A stretch of DNA of 64,000 nucleotides from CALBPI01 sp039821605 (GCA_039821605.1 JBCBNV010000003.1:124001-188000); one strand, 5' to 3'; positions 16,925 through 26,432 are shown, counted from the first letter of the stretch. The notes: generated by a model not told the origin, from the letters alone. Numbers and translations: made by a program.

Positions 16925-17470
16925 TCAGGGCAGCGGCCGCGCCACGCCCACCAGACGGCTGGCGTAGAACGACGCATCGAGGCGTTCGACGCGCACCCGG
17001 GTACCCGTGCGGGGTGCGTGAACAAATTGCCCGCCACCCAGGTAAAGGCCCACGTGCGACAGTCGGCCGTCGATTCGGAAGAACAGCAGATCGCCAACAC
17101 GCCGCTCACTGACCGCCACGCGCGGCAGTTCTCGCCATTGCGCCTGGGTGGTGCGTGGCAGCGCAACCCCCGCCAGCGCATACGCATACTGCACAAGCCC
17201 ACTGCAGTCGAAGCCGCCCGGCGCCGACCCACCATAGCGGTAAGGCTCACCGACCTGGGCAAGAGCCATGGCCGCAGCATCATTGTGTCTTGCGGGCGTC
17301 TGCCGTGCGGGACCTGGCCGCGATACGCCCGTGGGGGCCGGTCGCGCTACGGCCTCCCGCGCGGCCGCGGGCGGCGGGTCCTGCCACGAACACGCGGCCA
17401 CCACGAAACAGATCGCGGTGGTCAACGCAACCCGCAGGCCACGCGGACTTGTCGGGAGTTCAGGCCTCAT
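16925..17470 (-). CDS. NlpC/P60 family lipoprotein endopeptidase
   Basis: The 181-residue protein starts at ATG 17470. A signal peptide ends in CFVVAACSW (lipobox). The C-terminal NlpC/P60 domain has the catalytic Cys in GGFDCSGLVQYAYA and His in LSHVGLYLG, with the third polar residue in FVHAPRTG. It should cleave peptide stems of peptidoglycan in the periplasm, like E. coli Spr/MepS or NlpC. It is divergent from the M61-like peptidase with only 18 bp between starts. Confidence 0.92.
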   Translation of the reverse strand: MRPELPTSPRGLRVALTTAICFVVAACSWQDPPPAAAREAVARPAPTGVSRPGPARQTPARHNDAAAMALAQVGEPYRYGGSAPGGFDCSGLVQYAYALAGVALPRTTQAQWRELPRVAVSERRVGDLLFFRIDGRLSHVGLYLGGGQFVHAPRTGTRVRVERLDASFYASRLVGVARPLP

Positions 17471-17488
17471 CTGACCTATGATCGCGCA

Positions 17489-18748
17489 ATGAGCGCCTCT
17501 CACCAAAGCACCGCATCACAACTCCTGGCACTACTGCTGGCCGCGCTGTACGCCCAGACGGGCGCCGCGCAAAGCGATGCCGACGGGCCACCCCGGTACG
17601 AGATCGAGTACCGCGTCGTCGTCGGCGATGGGACTGACGCCGAGGTCTCGCTTCACGTGACCCAGCAATCGCGTGTGCTGCGACGGCTGCGATTCCCGAA
17701 TCCGGCCCCCGAGTTCACGGATTTTCGTGGTGACGGCGGCGCCCTGACGCACGCCGGCGACGACTGGGTCTGGACCGTTGATGCCGACGGCGGGAGCTTG
17801 TCCTGGACCGCAGCGCTCGACCGGCGACGTGCCAACGGCAGCGTTGACGCCATGAAGACCGACGACTGGATGTTGCTGCGCATCGAGGACCTTGTGCCAC
17901 CCATCGCCAGTGCCACACGGCCCGGGGCCGAGTCGGATGCCCGCATGGTGTTTGAGCTGCCCGAAGGTTGGAGCATTGTGACGCCCTATCCGCAGGTTGC
18001 GGGCAGCTTCCCCGTCGAGGACGCCAATCGCAGACTCGACCACCCTGACGGCTGGATTGTCGCCGGGGACATCGGCGTTCGCTACGACCGCATTGCCAAC
18101 ACCACGGTGGCCGTGGCGGCGCCGCGAAACCAGGCGGCACGCAGACTCGACGTGATGACCTTTCTCAAGTGGCACCTGAGCTACGTGCGCGACCTCTTTC
18201 CGGGGTTCCCCGAGCGGTTGCTTGTGGCCATGGCCGATGACCCGTTCTTCCGAGGCGGCCTGTCGGCACCCAACTCGCTGTTTCTGCACAGCGATCGGCC
18301 GCTGGTCAGCGGCAACGGCACAAGCACGCTGTTGCACGAGCTCATTCACATCGGCCTGGGCCGCAGCGCGGGCCCCGAGGCCGACTGGATCGTCGAGGGC
18401 ATCGCCGAGTATTACAGCCTGGCACTGCTCTACCGCGCCGGCAGCGTGACCCGACGTCGGCACCGCAACACGCAGAGAGACCTGCGCGAGTGGGGGCAGG
18501 ACGTCAGCTCCCTGCGAACGGACCGGTCGTCGGGCCCGGTGACCGCCCGCGCGGCGACCGTGCTCAGCGCGCTGGACGCCGAGATTCGTCGCCGCTCCAG
18601 CGGCACCTATTCGCTCGACGATGCCGTGCGCACACTCGCCGCCGGCGACGGCCCGATCACGCTCGACGCGCTGCGCGAAGCCGTCCGTAAGCTGCTCGGA
18701 CGCGATGCCGACGCCATCGCGGATGCGAATCTGCCCGGCTACGGCTGA
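17489..18748 (+). CDS. secreted M61-like gluzincin metallopeptidase
   Basis: The 419-residue protein has a signal peptide (LALLLAALYAQTGAAQ). Its zinc site is HELIH (His283, Glu284, His287) followed by VEGIAEYY, which supplies the third ligand Glu about 25 residues later, as in gluzincins. The N-terminal beta-rich half resembles the M61 N-domain. A glycyl-aminopeptidase-like role is possible, but the substrate is unknown. Upstream in-frame codons would overlap the divergent NlpC gene, so ATG 17489 is preferred. Confidence 0.82.
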   Translation: MSASHQSTASQLLALLLAALYAQTGAAQSDADGPPRYEIEYRVVVGDGTDAEVSLHVTQQSRVLRRLRFPNPAPEFTDFRGDGGALTHAGDDWVWTVDADGGSLSWTAALDRRRANGSVDAMKTDDWMLLRIEDLVPPIASATRPGAESDARMVFELPEGWSIVTPYPQVAGSFPVEDANRRLDHPDGWIVAGDIGVRYDRIANTTVAVAAPRNQAARRLDVMTFLKWHLSYVRDLFPGFPERLLVAMADDPFFRGGLSAPNSLFLHSDRPLVSGNGTSTLLHELIHIGLGRSAGPEADWIVEGIAEYYSLALLYRAGSVTRRRHRNTQRDLREWGQDVSSLRTDRSSGPVTARAATVLSALDAEIRRRSSGTYSLDDAVRTLAAGDGPITLDALREAVRKLLGRDADAIADANLPGYG

Positions 18749-18824
18749 CATGGCTTGTGCCCGGCGTCACAAATTGCCCGTGGAAGGCTGGCAAAGCCTG
18801 AATTGACAGGCACAATCCCCGGCC

Positions 18825-20315
<1,491 letters not shown>

Positions 20316-20341
20316 CACCTGCTGCCCGGGTTGGCGCGTTT

Positions 20342-20384
20342 TGTGAGTCGCCTCACGGAACACGCGGCGATGACTCGCTAGTAT
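20342..20384 (+). promoter_or_regulatory. class II-type CRP promoter: CRP-like site plus -10
   Basis: TGTGA-N6-TCACG at 20342-20357 matches 9 of the 10 core bases of the CRP consensus. A TAGTAT -10 lies at 20379-20384. If transcription starts at 20391, the site is centred at -41.5, the spacing of CRP class II promoters, and the -35 position (CGGAAC) is poor, as expected for an activator-dependent promoter. It drives the two small membrane-protein genes downstream. Binding itself is not shown. Confidence 0.5.
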
Positions 20385-20411
20385 CTCAGGCAACCTTTGG
20401 AGAGCAGCACG

Positions 20412-20699
20412 TTGAGCGAAGAAAGCCTCGAACACACGAGCGTTTTGCCCGAGCGGATCGGCCAGGCGGCCACGCGCAAGGTGTGGCTGCCGCGCCTCGT
20501 GTATGAGTGCCTGCCTTACTTCTACATCCTCGCCGGCTTCGCCGCGCTGTTTGCCACGCTCTACATCAATGCGTGGTACTGGGTGGTCCCCCACTGGATC
20601 CTGTTTACGGCGCTGTGCCTGCATTTCGGCGTGAACACACTGTACCGGCGCTTGCGCTACCGCCGCACCAACCGCGACCCGGAAGCCAACGCGAGCTGA
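20412..20699 (+). CDS. small two-helix membrane protein
   Basis: The 95-residue protein is read from TTG 20412 with GGAG 9 bp upstream; a TTG at 20397 would overlap that ribosome-binding site. It has a hydrophilic N terminus (1-30), two hydrophobic segments (about 35-55 and 58-76) and a basic tail (YRRLRYRRTNRDPE). No family recognised. It lies directly after the CRP-like promoter and is followed by a second small membrane protein. Confidence 0.68.
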   Translation: MSEESLEHTSVLPERIGQAATRKVWLPRLVYECLPYFYILAGFAALFATLYINAWYWVVPHWILFTALCLHFGVNTLYRRLRYRRTNRDPEANAS

Positions 20700-20765
20700 A
20701 CTCACGGCTTGACCCGGCGCTGCGATTGCCTGAGCATCGCGGCCACTGCAATACGGGCAGGGGCG

Positions 20766-21026
20766 TTGGGCAAATTCATCAAACGAGAAGCAATAATCGC
20801 GGGCTGCATCCTGCTGGCCACGATCTTGCTCATTTTTCCCGCGGCTTACCTCGCGGGGACCAAGACGTTTGGCCCCTTTGGCGACGATGGCACGCTGGGC
20901 CGCTGGCTCGGTTCCTTGTTTGGTGAGCTAGCCGCGGGCAGCCCCTCGATCTGGTTCTTTACGCTGTCGCCGCTTCTGGCCATCACCGTGCTTCGCGCGG
21001 GCATTGCACTGGCTCGCAAAATCTGA
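20766..21026 (+). CDS. small two-helix membrane protein
   Basis: The 86-residue protein is read from TTG 20766 with AGGGG upstream; another in-frame TTG at 20709 would add 19 residues. It has hydrophobic segments at about 10-28 and 58-80 and a Gly-rich loop between (FGPFGDDGTLGRWLG). Family and function are unknown. It probably shares the upstream CRP-type promoter with the preceding gene. Confidence 0.65.
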   Translation: MGKFIKREAIIAGCILLATILLIFPAAYLAGTKTFGPFGDDGTLGRWLGSLFGELAAGSPSIWFFTLSPLLAITVLRAGIALARKI

Positions 21027-21033
21027 CGCCAAG

Positions 21034-21049
21034 TGTGATCTGGATCACA
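21034..21049 (+). promoter_or_regulatory. near-perfect CRP-binding site
   Basis: TGTGATCTGGATCACA matches the full TGTGA-N6-TCACA core and the optimal TCTGGA-like centre. It lies 90 bp upstream of the ATG at 21139. A weak -10 (GATAAC, 21088-21093) would place the site near -60, as in class I CRP promoters. It also sits just after the stop of the preceding gene. The regulator could be CRP, Vfr or Clp. Confidence 0.65.
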
Positions 21050-21138
21050 GTTCTGGCCCGGCGCGCTGGCCGTTGTCGCGTGTCGCAGATAACTTTGCAT
21101 AAGCGGACGTCCATTCGGAGACGTCGATGTGAACTGAC

Positions 21139-21468
21139 ATGGCGCGACTGATAGATAAATTGAAGCGATTCGTGTCGGACCGACGCGTCAAGGATGTCGC
21201 GCCGCCCGACGCCCAGATTCCGACGGGACCCTCGCGAACACTGCAGCCCATTCGTCCCCTGCCGGGCGAGGCGCCGCGCGCCGGCGCGCCGCTGCAAGGC
21301 CGTGTTGTCTCACCCAATGATCGCGACCAGGTGCTCAATCAGCCCGAGGAACGCACCGAGGAACTGCTGACGCTCTCGGAAGACGCGCTCTACGGGTCCG
21401 ACGATAATGGTATGGACCCCTACAATACGGGCAGCTTCCGGACCAGCGGCATCTGGCGCCGCGACTGA
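21139..21468 (+). CDS. conserved-looking hypothetical protein, probably disordered
   Basis: The 109-residue protein has a basic N-terminal helix (MARLIDKLKRFVSDRRVKD), a Pro-rich low-complexity middle (about 20-55) and an acidic C-terminal part (TEELLTLSEDALYGSDDNG). No transmembrane segment or catalytic motif. The N terminus could bind a membrane surface. Its upstream region carries the best CRP-like site in the window. Function is unknown. Confidence 0.62.
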   Translation: MARLIDKLKRFVSDRRVKDVAPPDAQIPTGPSRTLQPIRPLPGEAPRAGAPLQGRVVSPNDRDQVLNQPEERTEELLTLSEDALYGSDDNGMDPYNTGSFRTSGIWRRD

Positions 21469-21587
21469 TCGCTCTCCGCCACGCCCAAGCTGACATAAGC
21501 TCGGCATCGTTCCCAAAACAGAGAACCCCATCGACGCGCTGCGGCGCCGTCGCGGCTAGGCTGTACTCGTGTTCCTGGGGGGACGAT

Positions 21588-22115
21588 TTGGGTCAGCACA
21601 TGGTCTCACGAAGTACAGTGTTAGCAGGGCTCGCAGCTGCCGCGCTCGCCATCGTGTGCAGACCCTCGTGTGCCGACGACTCGACTCCGGTCACGGCCAG
21701 CCTACCGCCCGTCACGGGTGGCTTGTCGCTGGTCCCCGAGCGCTGGCGCTACCGCTCCGCATCACCTGCCTTGCCCGTCGAGTCACTTCCGTTTCCGGGG
21801 CCCGAGCCCGTTCGTACCCTCGACTACCGCACCGAGTTGCTCGACGCCGACTACGTCGCTGATCGCGGCTCCTTCATCAACACTGTTCGCGCCCGCCGTG
21901 GGCTGCCTTTTCTCACACTTTGGGAAGGCGCCGGTCGCTGCCTGTTCTTCGGCATCAATGATCGCGGTCGCGCGGGATTCAATTTCGTGAAGTTGCGGCG
22001 CGCGAAACGCACGACGGATACCGATGCCGACAGCGGCGTCGGCACGCTCTACGCCGAGCTCACGGGCCAGCGGCGCGCCACCTTCCCGGAGCCGCCCAAG
22101 CTGTTCCCGCACTAG
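21588..22115 (+). CDS. exported hypothetical protein
   Basis: The 175-residue protein is read from TTG 21588 with GGGGGGA 5 bp upstream; ATG 21600 is the alternative. A signal peptide (LAGLAAAALAIV) precedes a cleavage region around SCADD. The mature part has RGLPFLTLWEGAGRCLFFGIND, consistent with a small beta-rich periplasmic domain. It is unrelated in strand arrangement to any recognised operon partner and lies 118 bp upstream of dps. Function is unknown. Confidence 0.65.
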   Translation: MGQHMVSRSTVLAGLAAAALAIVCRPSCADDSTPVTASLPPVTGGLSLVPERWRYRSASPALPVESLPFPGPEPVRTLDYRTELLDADYVADRGSFINTVRARRGLPFLTLWEGAGRCLFFGINDRGRAGFNFVKLRRAKRTTDTDADSGVGTLYAELTGQRRATFPEPPKLFPH

Positions 22116-22233
22116 TCCCGCGCCATCGATTCGATCTATCGCCACGATCAACAGTTTCAACTGTTGCGCCGGTTGTGCACGCGTAAAATGAGCTCATCGT
22201 CTGAACGCACAGCAACCGAAGGAGACTCCAGCC

Positions 22234-22704
22234 ATGCAGATCGACATTGGCATCAGCGACTCGGACCGCAAGAAGATCGCCGCGGGTTTGTCACGCCTGC
22301 TCGCGGACAGCTACTCCACCTATTTGAAGACGCACAACTTTCACTGGAATGTCGAAGGGCCGATGTTCGCGACCCTGCACACGATGTTCGAAACCCAGTA
22401 CACGGAGCTCGCGACGGCCGTCGATGACGTTGCAGAACGCATTCGCGCCTTGGGTGAGCCTGCGCCGGGGTCCTACTCGGCATACGCGGAGCTGTCCAGT
22501 GTGGCCGACGAGACAGGCCATCCCGGCGCGCTCGATATGGTGCGCCAGCTCGTGACGGCGCAGGAGACGATTGCGCGCACGGCCCGGGAAGTGATGCCAC
22601 TGGCCGAAAGCGCCGGTGACGAGCCTACCGCGGACCTGCTGACCCAGCGCATGCAGGTACACGAGAAAAACGCCTGGATGCTGCGCAGCCTGCTCGCCGG
22701 CTGA
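22234..22704 (+). CDS. dps: Dps-type ferritin, DNA protection during starvation
   Basis: The 156-residue protein carries the Dps signature HNFHWNVEGPMFATLH with inter-subunit ferroxidase ligands (His in FHW, Asp/Glu in the following helix) and matches the family length. It stores iron and detoxifies peroxide in a 12-mer shell. The ribosome-binding site GAAGGAGA is strong, fitting a highly expressed stress protein. It is monocistronic, followed by a GC hairpin. Confidence 0.95.
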   Translation: MQIDIGISDSDRKKIAAGLSRLLADSYSTYLKTHNFHWNVEGPMFATLHTMFETQYTELATAVDDVAERIRALGEPAPGSYSAYAELSSVADETGHPGALDMVRQLVTAQETIARTAREVMPLAESAGDEPTADLLTQRMQVHEKNAWMLRSLLAG

Positions 22705-22717
22705 CTCAAGCGCCGGA

Positions 22718-22737
22718 CGGGCGCGTTGACGCGCCCG
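22718..22737 (+). terminator. GC-rich hairpin after dps
   Basis: CGGGCGCG-TTGA-CGCGCCCG forms a perfect 8-bp stem with a 4-nt loop 14 bp after the dps stop, and can be extended outward by CGCC/GGCG. No T tract follows, so it may stop transcription only partly or protect the mRNA 3' end. Confidence 0.45.
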
Positions 22738-22796
22738 ACTGGCGTGGCATAGGCTTCACCCCAGTTTAGGACCATCACTTTTCGGGGAGAGCGCTG

Positions 22797-23375
22797 ATGT
22801 CCATCCGGATCGCCTTTGATCTGAGCGAAAACGACCTGGAACACTTCCGGTTGATCATGCGGCAGGCCCAGAAGGCCGCAGACACCCTCGCTGAGAACGA
22901 AATTATCGACGCCGCCAACACGCTGCTCGAAGAAGTGAACACGAGCGATGCGCCGGACTTCATCCGCGAGCGGTTCTACAAGTTGTCAACGATGACCGCG
23001 ATGCTCCGCGACAGCGAGTGGCAGCTGCCCAAGGAAGAGACGACCCGCGTACTCAATGCGCTCGCCTACTTCACCGAGGAAGAAGACCTCATCCCGGACC
23101 ACATTCCGGGCCTGGGCTTCCTTGACGATGCGATCATGGTCGAACTCGTGGTTCGCGAACTCAAGCACGAGATTGACGCTTACGAAGACTTCTGTGCCTT
23201 CCGCGCCCGCGAAGAAACCCGACGCGGCAAAGTGGAAGACGACGTATCGCGTGAAGAGTGGCTGTCGGGCCGTCGGGCCGAGCTGCACTCGCGCATGCGC
23301 CGTCGCCGTCGCGGTGGACGTCGTTCACGCGCTGGCTCAGGCCGCAGCTTCAAGTCGCCGTTCTCGATCTTCTAG
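22797..23375 (+). CDS. YkvA-like (DUF1232) protein with Arg-rich tail
   Basis: The 192-residue protein contains the DUF1232 core ALAYFTEEEDLIPDHIPGLG followed by FLDDAIMV, at about 90-120. Helices surround it on both sides. The C-terminal 30 residues are very basic (RMRRRRRGGRRSRAGSGR, about 166-183), suggesting nucleic acid or acidic-lipid binding. The ATG has GGGGAGAG upstream. A small gene follows after 8 bp. The function of YkvA-type proteins is not established. Confidence 0.8.
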   Translation: MSIRIAFDLSENDLEHFRLIMRQAQKAADTLAENEIIDAANTLLEEVNTSDAPDFIRERFYKLSTMTAMLRDSEWQLPKEETTRVLNALAYFTEEEDLIPDHIPGLGFLDDAIMVELVVRELKHEIDAYEDFCAFRAREETRRGKVEDDVSREEWLSGRRAELHSRMRRRRRGGRRSRAGSGRSFKSPFSIF

Positions 23376-23383
23376 GTCCCGAC

Positions 23384-23680
23384 GTGAGCGATCGCGGCGC
23401 GGCGGGAACGCTGCAGGCGGAACTCACCAAGAAGCTTAGACAGCACATCGACGGCGCCGATGCCGCGAGCGCAGATGCGCTGCGGCGAGATTTTGCCGTG
23501 CTGGCTGATGACTACCGCACCCTGCAACTCATGGATGAGCTTCCCGAGCACGCGGATGCCGCGTATTCGGCCTGGCGTGAGCTCGCGCCTGAACTCACCG
23601 ACGCCGTTTCAAGGCAGCAACTGCTGGGTATTCTCGCTGAAGCCTACGCGCAAGCGGGCCGGCCTCCTGGCGCGCGTTGA
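23384..23680 (+). CDS. small helical hypothetical protein
   Basis: The 98-residue protein is read from GTG 23384, 8 bp after the YkvA-like stop, with AGGT upstream; an earlier in-frame start would overlap the YkvA-like gene extensively. The sequence is almost entirely amphipathic helix (AELTKKLRQHIDGADAAS to QLLGILAEAYAQAGR). Probably co-expressed with the YkvA-like protein. No family recognised. Confidence 0.55.
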   Translation: MSDRGAAGTLQAELTKKLRQHIDGADAASADALRRDFAVLADDYRTLQLMDELPEHADAAYSAWRELAPELTDAVSRQQLLGILAEAYAQAGRPPGAR

Positions 23681-23700
23681 GCGCTGCGACGGACCGGGAC

Positions 23701-23748
23701 GGCCACTGGTATGGCCACTAGTACGGCCACTACGAAGGCCAGTAGTAC
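23701..23748. repeat. four imperfect 12-bp tandem repeats
   Basis: Four units follow directly: GGCCACTGGTAT, GGCCACTAGTAC, GGCCACTACGAA, GGCCAGTAGTAC. The array covers the end of the minus-strand membrane-protein gene (stop at 23730). Read on the minus strand in that frame, units give YYWP-type tetrapeptides, and the protein ends in YYWPS. Confidence 0.8.
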
Positions 23749-24017
23749 ATACCGACAGCCAAGAGCGTGGCCCACATCGCCGCCTGCGCCCACCAGCGCC
23801 AGCGGGACAACTTGACCAGCCCGACGAAACTCCCGGCGCTGATCGCGGTCAATAGCGCAAACAGGGCCACACTTCCGGCCAGTGGCGAGAACTCGTCACG
23901 TATCCGGGGTTGGTCGAGCCCGCTGAGCACGAAGATCAGCATGACGACCGCGAGGCCGACGGTGATGGCGGCCGCGGAGCCGAGAACGACACCGGTGATT
24001 ATGGTCAATGGTTTCAT
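23730..24017 (-). CDS. small membrane protein with three hydrophobic segments
   Basis: The 95-residue protein has hydrophobic segments at about 5-33, 48-68 and 75-92, and ends in MYYWPS, encoded within the 12-bp tandem repeats. It faces prc across 231 bp. No family or catalytic residues recognised. The repeats after its stop codon suggest the C terminus has changed length by repeat slippage. Confidence 0.68.
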   Translation of the reverse strand: MKPLTIITGVVLGSAAAITVGLAVVMLIFVLSGLDQPRIRDEFSPLAGSVALFALLTAISAGSFVGLVKLSRWRWWAQAAMWATLLAVGMYYWPS

Positions 24018-24248
24018 GTTGGATATGCCGCGTCCCGACGCAGCCGGCGCGTGCTGCGGTCAATCCGCCGGAATGCGCCCTGTGACTAGCTTTTACGGCA
24101 CCGAAGGTGCTACAAGAAAGACTGTGCGGTGCGACAGGTCCGCCCCGCGGGCGAGAGTGTACGGTGCCCGCGCGGCGCGGAAAACCATTGCGGTGTTCCG
24201 CCACACAGAATCCAGAACGTCCCCCTAACCGAGTCAGCCAGGAAGCAC

Positions 24249-26360
24249 ATGCAGACAGCGAGCCGAGAACGCACCCCAAAGCGCCTTCGTCACCGACTTA
24301 TCGCCCTGACCTCGAGCGCAGCAGCCGTCTGCGTGCTGGCAGGCATGGCGTCGGCAGAACTCGTTCCCGAGGAGGTGTTGGAACCCACGCCGCAACACCA
24401 CCGCATCAGCTCGCTGGTGACCCGCTTTGTCGAGAAGTCGCACTACAGCCGGACGCCCGTCGATGATCAGCTGTCTGCGCAAGTGCTCGATACCTACATC
24501 GAGGCTCTCGACGGCAACCGACTCTACTTCCTGGCCAGCGACATCGAACGCTTCGAGCAGTACCGCGATCGCATCGACAATATGGTCGTCGGCGCGTCGC
24601 TCGACCCCGTATTCGAGATCTTCCGCACCTACCAGGCCCGCGCCGCCGAGCGCTGGCAGTTCGCCCAGGCGGCCCTGGAGCAGGAACCTGACTTCGATGT
24701 CGACGAAAGCTTCCAGTTCGACCGCGAAGACACGGCCTGGCCGAGCAACAAGGCCGAGCTGGACGAAATCTGGCGCAAGCGCGTCAAGAACGACGCGCTG
24801 AACCTGCTGCTGACGGAAACGACCTGGTCCGATACCCAGGAGAAGCTGCGCAAGCGCTACGGCCGCTTCGAGCGCCAGCTCAATCAGGTCAACTCTGACG
24901 ACGTGTTCGAAGTCTTCATGAACGCCTTCGCGCGGACTCTGGACCCGCACTCGAGCTACCTGAGCCCGCGCAACTCCGAGGAGTACCGGATTCAGATGAG
25001 TCTGTCTTACTTCGGCATCGGCGCCTCACTGCAGACCGAAGACGAGTACGTCAAGGTCATGAACGTGATTGCGGGCGGTCCCGCGGCACGCGATGGCACG
25101 TTGCAGCCCGCTGACCGGATCATCGGTGTCGGCGAAGGCGCCTCGGGTGACATCGTGGATGTGATCGGCTGGCGCCTCGACGACGTCGTACAACTTATCC
25201 GCGGCCCCAAGGACACGGTGGTCCGCTTGCAGGTGCTGCCCGGCGGCGCCCTGCCGGGCGACTCCCAGAGCGTAATCGAACTTGTTCGCGGCCAGGTCAA
25301 GCTCGAGGAGCAGGCGGCCAAGAGCGAGGTACTCACAGTGCCGCGTGAAGACCGCGACCTGCGAATTGGTGTCATCGAGATACCGAGCTTCTACCGCGAC
25401 TACCAGGCGCAGCAGGCCGGGGACAAAGACTTCAAGAGCACGACCCGCGACGTACAGCGCATTCTGGGTGAGCTACAGGCCGAAGGCGTCGATGGCATCG
25501 TCGTCGACCTGCGCGGCAATGGCGGTGGGCACCTGACGGAAGCCACGATGCTATCGGGTCTCTTCATCGACCAGGGCCCCGTCGTGCAGCTTCGTTACGG
25601 CCACGCCCGCGTCGAAGTGCTCAAAGACCCGGTCCCCAGCGTCGCCTACGATGGCCCGCTCGCTGTGCTCGTAGACCGCTTCAGTGCATCGGCATCGGAG
25701 ATCTTCGCCGGCGCGATCCAGGACTACGAACGCGGTGTTGTGCTCGGTCAGCAGACCTTTGGCAAGGGCTCCGTGCAAAACCTCTACAACCTTGACCAGT
25801 TCGTGCCTCGCAGCGAAGGCGACGGCCTGGGCCAGCTCACGCTGACTATCGGCAAGTACTACCGCGTTACGGGCGACAGCACCCAGAACCGCGGCGTGCT
25901 GCCGGACATCGAGCTGCCCTCACTCATCGATGCCGACGAATTTGGTGAAAGCACACGGCCGCGGGCCCTGCCCTGGGATCAGATCCGCCGCACGCGATTC
26001 CGGCCCGGCTCCTCACTCGACGACCGGATTTCAGTCCTGGCCCAGAACCTTGAGGCGCGTGTGCAGGCGGACCCCGACCACGAATTCCTCTTGTCCGACC
26101 TTGAAGCGATTCGCGCCAATCGCGAGCGCGATACCGTGTCGCTGAACCTCGAGACCCGCAAGGTGGAACGCGAGGCCTTCCGCCAGGCGCGTCTGGACCG
26201 CGAAAACGCGCGTCGCGAGGCCGTCGGACTCGAACCGCTCGACAGCATGGAGGCGCTCGAGGAAGCCGAATTGCCCGATATCGTGCTCAACGAGGCCGCT
26301 GACGTGGTGGCGGATATGGTGTCGCTCCAACGCACTGAAATGGCGCGAAACGACCACTGA
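24249..26360 (+). CDS. prc: carboxy-terminal processing (tail-specific) protease Prc
   Basis: The 703-residue periplasmic S41 protease starts at ATG 24249 with AGGAAG 5 bp upstream and has a signal peptide (VLAGMASA). It contains the N-terminal Tsp domain, a PDZ domain (about 235-320) and the catalytic core: FSASASEIFAG with Ser481, Asp492 and FGKGSVQ with Lys506, which match the spacing of E. coli Tsp Ser430/Asp441/Lys455. The C-terminal DUF3340-like region is rich in charged helices. It degrades misfolded periplasmic proteins and regulates peptidoglycan hydrolases. An intrinsic terminator follows. Confidence 0.96.
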   Translation: MQTASRERTPKRLRHRLIALTSSAAAVCVLAGMASAELVPEEVLEPTPQHHRISSLVTRFVEKSHYSRTPVDDQLSAQVLDTYIEALDGNRLYFLASDIERFEQYRDRIDNMVVGASLDPVFEIFRTYQARAAERWQFAQAALEQEPDFDVDESFQFDREDTAWPSNKAELDEIWRKRVKNDALNLLLTETTWSDTQEKLRKRYGRFERQLNQVNSDDVFEVFMNAFARTLDPHSSYLSPRNSEEYRIQMSLSYFGIGASLQTEDEYVKVMNVIAGGPAARDGTLQPADRIIGVGEGASGDIVDVIGWRLDDVVQLIRGPKDTVVRLQVLPGGALPGDSQSVIELVRGQVKLEEQAAKSEVLTVPREDRDLRIGVIEIPSFYRDYQAQQAGDKDFKSTTRDVQRILGELQAEGVDGIVVDLRGNGGGHLTEATMLSGLFIDQGPVVQLRYGHARVEVLKDPVPSVAYDGPLAVLVDRFSASASEIFAGAIQDYERGVVLGQQTFGKGSVQNLYNLDQFVPRSEGDGLGQLTLTIGKYYRVTGDSTQNRGVLPDIELPSLIDADEFGESTRPRALPWDQIRRTRFRPGSSLDDRISVLAQNLEARVQADPDHEFLLSDLEAIRANRERDTVSLNLETRKVEREAFRQARLDRENARREAVGLEPLDSMEALEEAELPDIVLNEAADVVADMVSLQRTEMARNDH

Positions 26361-26391
26361 CACAACGCTGACGTTACCTAGACACGCACCC

Positions 26392-26417
26392 AAGCCCCGC
26401 ACTGCGGGGCTTTTTTT
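26392..26417 (+). terminator. intrinsic terminator of prc
   Basis: AAGCCCCGC-ACT-GCGGGGCTT gives a perfect 9-bp GC-rich stem with a 3-nt loop directly followed by a T tract to 26417. It is 32 bp after the prc stop. Confidence 0.92.
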
Positions 26418-26432
26418 CGCCCGCATCAAGGC

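Noticed and set aside
17018..17488. N-terminal extension of the M61-like peptidase.
   Set aside because: It would lie antisense to the NlpC/P60 coding region, and the signal peptide begins at 17489.
17531..18751. Minus-strand frame opposite the M61-like peptidase (406 codons).
   Set aside because: The + strand has a signal peptide and HExxH; the opposite frame lacks a start with ribosome-binding site and any motif.
24098..24110. GCACC-GAA-GGTGC hairpin in the prc upstream region.
   Set aside because: Short stem, no T tract, no gene ending just upstream on the + strand; not convincing as a terminator or riboswitch.
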